Positions 20,836 through 24,760 of a stretch of 24,760 bases of DNA are shown here, one piece after another. The stretch spans positions 1-24,760 of the forward strand of contig JBGOUJ010000034.1 of assembly GCA_041477005.1 (NCBI GenBank). The letters are read 5' to 3'. The position numbers and the translations under genes were made by a program. The DNA is from JBGOUJ01 sp041477005 (GTDB lineage Bacteria > Acidobacteriota > Terriglobia > Bryobacterales > JACQDG01). The notes beneath the pieces are model-generated. The model had not been told where the DNA came from and made no database searches. It worked only from the letters and a program-made list of their open reading frames with translations. Numbering within the stretch: the first letter of the stretch is position 1; each line of letters begins with the position of its first letter.

Positions 20836-23601
20836 TTACTGCGGCGCCAGAACGTTCAGTTGAGCGGCGAGCCTGGCGGACTGTAACTCGCGCACCTTCT
20901 CTTGCAGCCACGAGGCGTCCTTCCATGCTTCCGCCAGGGTCCGATACTCGTCGAGGGCGCGGGCGCGCCGGCCGGCGCGCTCGAACTCGGCGGCCTTGGC
21001 CAGTTGCAGCGCGGGATTGGATGGATCCTCGGCCAGAACCTTCAGGATGGACGCGAGCTGCTGGCGGATCTGCTGGCGCTCGGCGGTCGTGGGGAGCTGG
21101 AAGGTCGATTGGGTCGCGGCGATCGGCTTGCCGGCGGCGAGAGCCGTCACCTTCCAGTAATAGGTGGCAGGCGACAACAAGGGCGGCGCCCAGGCTGGAT
21201 ATTCGATCTGGGTTCCTTCGAGGCGGGTATTCCAGACCGGGGTTCGCTGGGCGTTGGCGACCTCGATCTGGTAGGAATCGGCGCCCTCGCGGGACCGCCA
21301 GCCGAACTTCAGCGGCGCGTCGAGGATGACATCGCCCAAGGGCGTGAGCAACTCCAGGTCCGGCGGGACATCGCGCATGGTGAGGCCTCCCACGCGCTGG
21401 CGGCTGGCTGGGCTGAGATCGACGGCCCGCGGCAGCAGGCAGGTGGCCACCGGCTTTTTGGATGCGACCTTGCCCCGCTGGAGCTTCAGATCGGTGATCT
21501 CGAAGAGCGCCTCGCTTTGCGGGTCGATCGTTTCGATCAAGCGAGCCGGGCAATAGAGAAACGATGCAGGCCCCGCGCCGGCCGCCAGCCGGTCGCCGGC
21601 GAACAGGATCTCGCCGATGCTGGCCCGCACCGGGGCGGTCGAACCCCGCCGTACGATCTGGGCGTCCGCGCCGGCCGCAATCACCAAGCCGACCGGCTCG
21701 GGAGCCGGCTGGGCGCGGAGGGACCAGATCAATCCGAGCAGCAGCAGGGCCAGCACGGCCTTCCGCGAGGGATCCGCCGCCGGCGACGGCCCGGGGAGAA
21801 CAGCGGGAGTAAACACCCGCACAGGGCGGCTGCGGCCCCGAACGGTGGCCGGCCCAAGGTCGGTCAGTGGTAGGGCGTCGCCCAGCAGGCGGGCCGTGTC
21901 TTCGCTCAAAAGCATCTGCGTCAAAAGCTCCTTGTTGAGGCCTTCCAGCCGGGAGGCCAGATTGACCGTGTCGCCCAGCACCGCGTGCTCGAGCTTGTCG
22001 AACGAGCCGACGTTGCCCACCAAAGCCTCGCCGGTGTGGATGCCCACCCCGGTCCGGAACTCGCCCGGCGCCTGGACCATCTCCAGGCCGCAGCGGACGG
22101 CCCGCAGGGCGTGATCGCCGGGGGCTGCGCCGGGGTCGGAGTTGCTGAAGATCGCCAGGATCCCGTCGCCGATGAACTTGTTGACCTCCCCGTGGCGCCG
22201 GATGATGATTTCGACCATGGCCGTCAGGTAACGGTTGAGCGCCTGCACGACCTCGGTCGGCTCCTTCTGGTCGCAGAAGGCAGTGAAGCCCCGGATGTCG
22301 GAAAACAGAATCGTGACGTGCCGCCTGGCGCCGGCGGCCACCGCGATCTGCCCGGACTCCTCCAGGCCCTTCGCCACACCCCGGCCGACGAAAATCGAGA
22401 AGGCCGTGGCCAGGAACGCGCGGCGGCTTTCGCTCTGGTAGACCACCGCGGCAACGAAGGCGAAAAGCAGCGCGGAAACCAGGCTCGCCACGGGCAGTAC
22501 GGTTCCCATTCGAAACAGCAGGTGCCCGGCCAGCAGGGTTGCGGCCAGCATCGCAGCGAGCGAAAGCGTGGCCTGCCGGAGCTTCTGATAGATGGCCACC
22601 GCGGCGCCGGCCGCGGCGATCAGGAACAGGATCGACAGGGAAGCCCAAGCCGGCGGCGAGACGAGGAAACGGTGTTCGAGGATCGTGTGGATGATGTTGG
22701 CGTGGATCTCGATGCCGGGGGTGGTGGCCGTTGGGCCCGGGCCCAGGGTGTAGAACGGCGTGGCGTGATGATCCTGGCCGGTGATGGAATCGGTGCCGAG
22801 CAAGACGATCTTCCCCTGTACCCAGCCGCGTAACCGCGCCGTGTCCCCGGCCCTGGCGGCGTCCAGGAAGTCGGCTAGCGAGACCTGAGGGAAGGTCCCG
22901 GGCGGGCCTGCGTAGTTGATGGCGATGGAGCCTTCGCGGTCGGCGGGGATGGAGATATTGCCCAGATATAGATGGCCGTTCGCAACGCGCGTCTGTTGGC
23001 CGAGGAACTTCTCGGCGATGCGCAGGGCGAGGGAGCGGGTGCGGCCGTCGATGGGGCCCGAGCCCTGCTCGATCAATTGCTGGCGGCGGATGAAGTCATC
23101 CGGGTCGACTTCCAGGTGCAGCGAGGCGGTCAGCCCGGCGGCCGAGGCGAAGAGGTAGAGCGGCACGGGCCACTCCATCTGTTTGTCCACCGCCCCCGGT
23201 ACGAAGCCGCAAATCACGGGCATGGCCGCCGAGGTTTCCACCACCGCTTCGGCCAGCTCCCGGTCGTTTTGCGGCTCCCACTTTGTGACCGGAATGGCGA
23301 AGAAGATATCGAGTCCGAACACCCGGGCGCCGGCCAAGGCGGCGGCGCGGATCGCCTGCGCGTAGTAGCGATGCCAGAACATCAGCGGCTCGGGCAGCCG
23401 GTCCGGCGCTTGCAGCCGGTCGACGGATTTCTGGTCGATCGCCAGGATGATAATATCAGAAGTAGGTTGCGATCCCCGGGCGAGGAACTGCAGGTCGTAG
23501 GCCTTGCTCTCCACCAGCCGGAAGAAGCGCGTGCGGGCGAGGAAGCTCACAAAGACAAGGGAAGCGACGCCCAGCACCAGGACCGCAAGGCCTCGGTGCA
23601 T
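20836..23601 (-). CDS. CHASE2-domain adenylate cyclase with extra C-terminal FecR/Fn3-like module
   Basis: From the ATG at 23601 the protein has 921 residues. A first membrane helix (5-21) leads into an extracytoplasmic CHASE2 sensor (about 25-315), then three membrane helices (about 320-388). A class III cyclase domain follows (about 428-600) with all key residues: metal Asp435 (FSDIRGF) and Asp479, adenine-selecting Lys475 (NKFIGD) and Asp544, and Asn547 and Arg551 (DTVNLASR). ATP to cyclic AMP is therefore expected. A further membrane helix (about 613-630) precedes a FecR-like part (GADAQIVRRG ... LFAGDRLAAG), an Fn3-like part (SYQIEVANAQ ... TYYWKVTALAAG) and a helical end. The last part would lie outside the cytoplasm. 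An upstream TTG at 23676 is possible but lacks a ribosome site. Confidence 0.93.
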   Translation of the reverse strand: MHRGLAVLVLGVASLVFVSFLARTRFFRLVESKAYDLQFLARGSQPTSDIIILAIDQKSVDRLQAPDRLPEPLMFWHRYYAQAIRAAALAGARVFGLDIFFAIPVTKWEPQNDRELAEAVVETSAAMPVICGFVPGAVDKQMEWPVPLYLFASAAGLTASLHLEVDPDDFIRRQQLIEQGSGPIDGRTRSLALRIAEKFLGQQTRVANGHLYLGNISIPADREGSIAINYAGPPGTFPQVSLADFLDAARAGDTARLRGWVQGKIVLLGTDSITGQDHHATPFYTLGPGPTATTPGIEIHANIIHTILEHRFLVSPPAWASLSILFLIAAAGAAVAIYQKLRQATLSLAAMLAATLLAGHLLFRMGTVLPVASLVSALLFAFVAAVVYQSESRRAFLATAFSIFVGRGVAKGLEESGQIAVAAGARRHVTILFSDIRGFTAFCDQKEPTEVVQALNRYLTAMVEIIIRRHGEVNKFIGDGILAIFSNSDPGAAPGDHALRAVRCGLEMVQAPGEFRTGVGIHTGEALVGNVGSFDKLEHAVLGDTVNLASRLEGLNKELLTQMLLSEDTARLLGDALPLTDLGPATVRGRSRPVRVFTPAVLPGPSPAADPSRKAVLALLLLGLIWSLRAQPAPEPVGLVIAAGADAQIVRRGSTAPVRASIGEILFAGDRLAAGAGPASFLYCPARLIETIDPQSEALFEITDLKLQRGKVASKKPVATCLLPRAVDLSPASRQRVGGLTMRDVPPDLELLTPLGDVILDAPLKFGWRSREGADSYQIEVANAQRTPVWNTRLEGTQIEYPAWAPPLLSPATYYWKVTALAAGKPIAATQSTFQLPTTAERQQIRQQLASILKVLAEDPSNPALQLAKAAEFERAGRRARALDEYRTLAEAWKDASWLQEKVRELQSARLAAQLNVLAPQ

Positions 23602-23722
23602 AATTCGCGTGCCCGGCACAACACCGATTGTACTATGCTGCGGCGGCGCCGCGCGGGTAATGGCCCCATTCCGCAACCGTAAGAAGGTGTAAAGGAAGGA
23701 ACGGCCGCGACGGAATGCGCAC

Positions 23723-23776
23723 GAACGCGAATGAAAACAATGGCCTATTCGCGTGCATTCGCGTTCATTCGCGGCT
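23723..23776. repeat. tandem ATTCGCG repeats with inverted copy
   Basis: Three 10-bp units, ATTCGCGTGC, ATTCGCGTTC and ATTCGCGGCT, are arrayed at 23747-23776. GAACGCGAAT at 23723-23732 is the exact reverse complement of the middle unit (23757-23766), so a 10-bp stem with a 24-nt loop can form. The gap between the cyclase start and the last gene (23602-23914) holds this and two more structures and no gene I can support. Confidence 0.65.
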
Positions 23777-23807
23777 GAGTCGATTCTTTTACAGCTTCTG
23801 CCCGCCC

Positions 23808-23831
23808 AACCGCTCCCTCACGGTCGCGGTT
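23808..23831 (-). repeat. GC-rich dispersed hairpin element, copy 2
   Basis: On the - strand the arms are AACCGC and GCGGTT around GACCGTGAGGGA. Against copy 1 (16527-16550) the outer base pair changes from G-C to A-T and the next from G-T to A-T, so pairing is kept while sequence differs. I know this AACCGCGACCG...GAGCGGTT pattern as a frequent intergenic element of Solibacter-like genomes. Confidence 0.55.
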
Positions 23832-23889
23832 CAGAATCGAGCCGTTCCTGCTCTCAGTTTTATTTCGCCCGGGGGGCGTATTCTGAACC
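23828..23889. repeat. 10-bp inverted repeat with inner GC hairpin
   Basis: GGTTCAGAAT (23828-23837) and ATTCTGAACC (23880-23889) are exact reverse complements 42 nt apart; the loop contains CGCCC-GGG-GGGCG (23866-23878). The left arm overlaps the end of the dispersed element at 23808-23831. It may be the edge of a small mobile or REP-like unit, or a terminator for the last gene of the window, which ends at 23915 on the - strand. Confidence 0.5.
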
Positions 23890-23914
23890 CCGAGGGCAGG
23901 CGGGGGCGCGCCGC

Positions 23915-24760
23915 TCACTGCTCCGGGTTGCGCGGGAACTTCCAATACGGCAGGCGCACGCCGCGGACAAAGACCTGATCGGCGCGGATCTCCGGCGGAG
24001 CTTCGAAGCCCTGGGCGCCGCCGGCGGTCACATAATCATCCTGCTCGACACCGTCGCCCGAGACGCCCAGGCCGCCCACAAGCTGGCCGCTCCTGTAGAG
24101 CGGCGCCGAGCCGGGGAAGAAGACGATGCCGGATTGGTTCGGATTGGCCGCCTGGCGGCCCTGCGTGCAAGGGTTGGCCACGTCGAAGAGGTAGAGGTCG
24201 CGGAAGGGGCCGGGCGAGGAATCGTTGATGCCGGACGGGAAGAACGACTGCGCGCCGAACCCGATGGTGCGATTGGTCACGGCCGTTCCCACCGGGACGC
24301 CCGGCACATCGCGCGGATCGAGCGTGGGCCCGGAGAAGTAGACGACGTTCCGGGCTTTGGCCACGGCGACATCGACGGAGAAAACGGTTGAATCGGACAT
24401 GCGGTAGAGGCCCAAAATGTTGCCGTTGAGATCGCTGACCGCGATGGCCATGCGAGCGCGGCTGCCGAGCGGAAGGCGGATCACGGCGCGGGTCCGATTG
24501 GCGGTGTCGATGGCTCGCTGGATGATGCCACCGGCGTCGCTGGCTGAGAGCGTCGCGCTGCCGGTGGGTCCGGCCAGGTAGCCGTCCGGGACGGCGGCGC
24601 CGTCGCGCGGGCTGATTTGATAGACGCCGCCCGGCGAGGAGGCCGCTTGCGTTCCGGCGGGCTGCGTCACCTGATTCACGAAGGGCAGCCGAATGCCGTC
24701 GATATAGACTGCGCCCGGCGGAGGCAAGGGCAGCGGGACGAAGAACGGCGTGCCCGCCAC
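23915..24760 (-). CDS. GlcG/HbpS-like (DUF336) heme-binding-type protein, 5' end outside window
   Basis: The last 281 residues are present; the start is beyond the window edge. The GlcG/HbpS fold is seen in two parts: AIDTANRTRAVIRLP with MAIAVSDLNGNILGLYRMSD and DVAVAKARNVVYFSG (about 83-145), and the end LVGGLGVSGDGVEQDDYVTA with IRAD and WKFPRNPEQ (about 227-281). An insert of about 80 residues lies between them, longer than in short GlcG proteins, so it belongs to the large GlcG-type proteins of about 500 residues or more, probably secreted. The family includes heme-binding and glycolate-locus proteins; its role here is not established. A TGA at 23915 ends it, followed by the hairpin repeats. 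Confidence 0.8.
   Translation of the reverse strand: MAGTPFFVPLPLPPPGAVYIDGIRLPFVNQVTQPAGTQAASSPGGVYQISPRDGAAVPDGYLAGPTGSATLSASDAGGIIQRAIDTANRTRAVIRLPLGSRARMAIAVSDLNGNILGLYRMSDSTVFSVDVAVAKARNVVYFSGPTLDPRDVPGVPVGTAVTNRTIGFGAQSFFPSGINDSSPGPFRDLYLFDVANPCTQGRQAANPNQSGIVFFPGSAPLYRSGQLVGGLGVSGDGVEQDDYVTAGGAQGFEAPPEIRADQVFVRGVRLPYWKFPRNPEQ

Noticed and set aside
20477..22648. Open frame of 723 codons on the - strand in a second frame
   Set aside because: It overlaps the cyclase gene in another frame and gives an Arg/Gly/Pro-rich product with no motif; a GC-rich shadow.
23723..23889. Possible CRISPR array
   Set aside because: The repeats are 10 bp and directly adjoining, with no spacers of regular length and no cas genes.
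1..24760. tRNA, rRNA or riboswitch genes
   Set aside because: I saw no cloverleaf with a GTTCGA-type T-loop, no rRNA core motif and no known riboswitch pattern, though reading by eye could miss a weak one.

Overview
The window looks like chromosomal DNA of an acidobacterium of the Solibacter/Bryobacter type. This is an inference from gene content: the tail of an acidobacterial TonB-dependent receptor, a CRTAC1-like protein beside a secreted TPR protein, a large Ser/Thr kinase with a TPR sensor region next to an ECF sigma gene, a CHASE2-cyclase, and GC-rich intergenic hairpin repeats. No rRNA, tRNA or CRISPR array was seen.

Left block (1-9857, all + strand). This reads as one catabolic unit with very tight spacing, including 1-4 nt junctions. 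In order it holds the TonB receptor tail, a secreted protein of unknown function, a creatinase/M24-fold protein, a D-2-hydroxyacid dehydrogenase, a possible 45-residue ORF, an HpcH/HpaI aldolase, an SDR oxidoreductase, a secreted TPR protein, a CRTAC1/ASPIC-UnbV protein and an ACS-type MFS permease. A hairpin follows. The layout suggests outer-membrane uptake, periplasmic handling, inner-membrane import, then oxidation and aldol cleavage of a small hydroxy- or oxo-acid. Two of the enzymes lack hallmark residues: the M24 protein keeps one of five metal ligands, and the SDR has T and N where the tetrad Asn and Lys should be.

Middle block (10054-14257). This holds an ECF sigma factor, a tiny basic GGKARAA-motif protein overlapping the 3' end of a Fic AMPylase on the opposite strand, the Fic gene with a near-consensus promoter in an AT-rich patch, a decayed IS1-like transposase end, a truncated cytidylate-kinase-like gene, and a DHA2/EmrB-type exporter. 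The remnants and the base-composition change by eye mark this as a site of past insertion and deletion.

Right block (14258-24760, mostly - strand). A train of hairpins separates the exporter from zwf (glucose-6-phosphate dehydrogenase) and a HAD phosphatase. Then come a transmembrane Ser/Thr kinase with a C-terminal TPR region, a 17-bp inverted repeat, an ECF sigma pseudogene damaged by two deletions, a frameshifted GxxExxR (PDDEXK_3) pseudogene, and a CHASE2-adenylate cyclase with an unusual extra C-terminal FecR/Fn3-like module. A repeat-rich gap follows, and the window ends in the 3' part of a GlcG/HbpS (DUF336) protein. Two intergenic copies of a GC-rich hairpin element, with pairing-preserving changes in the stem, lie in this block.
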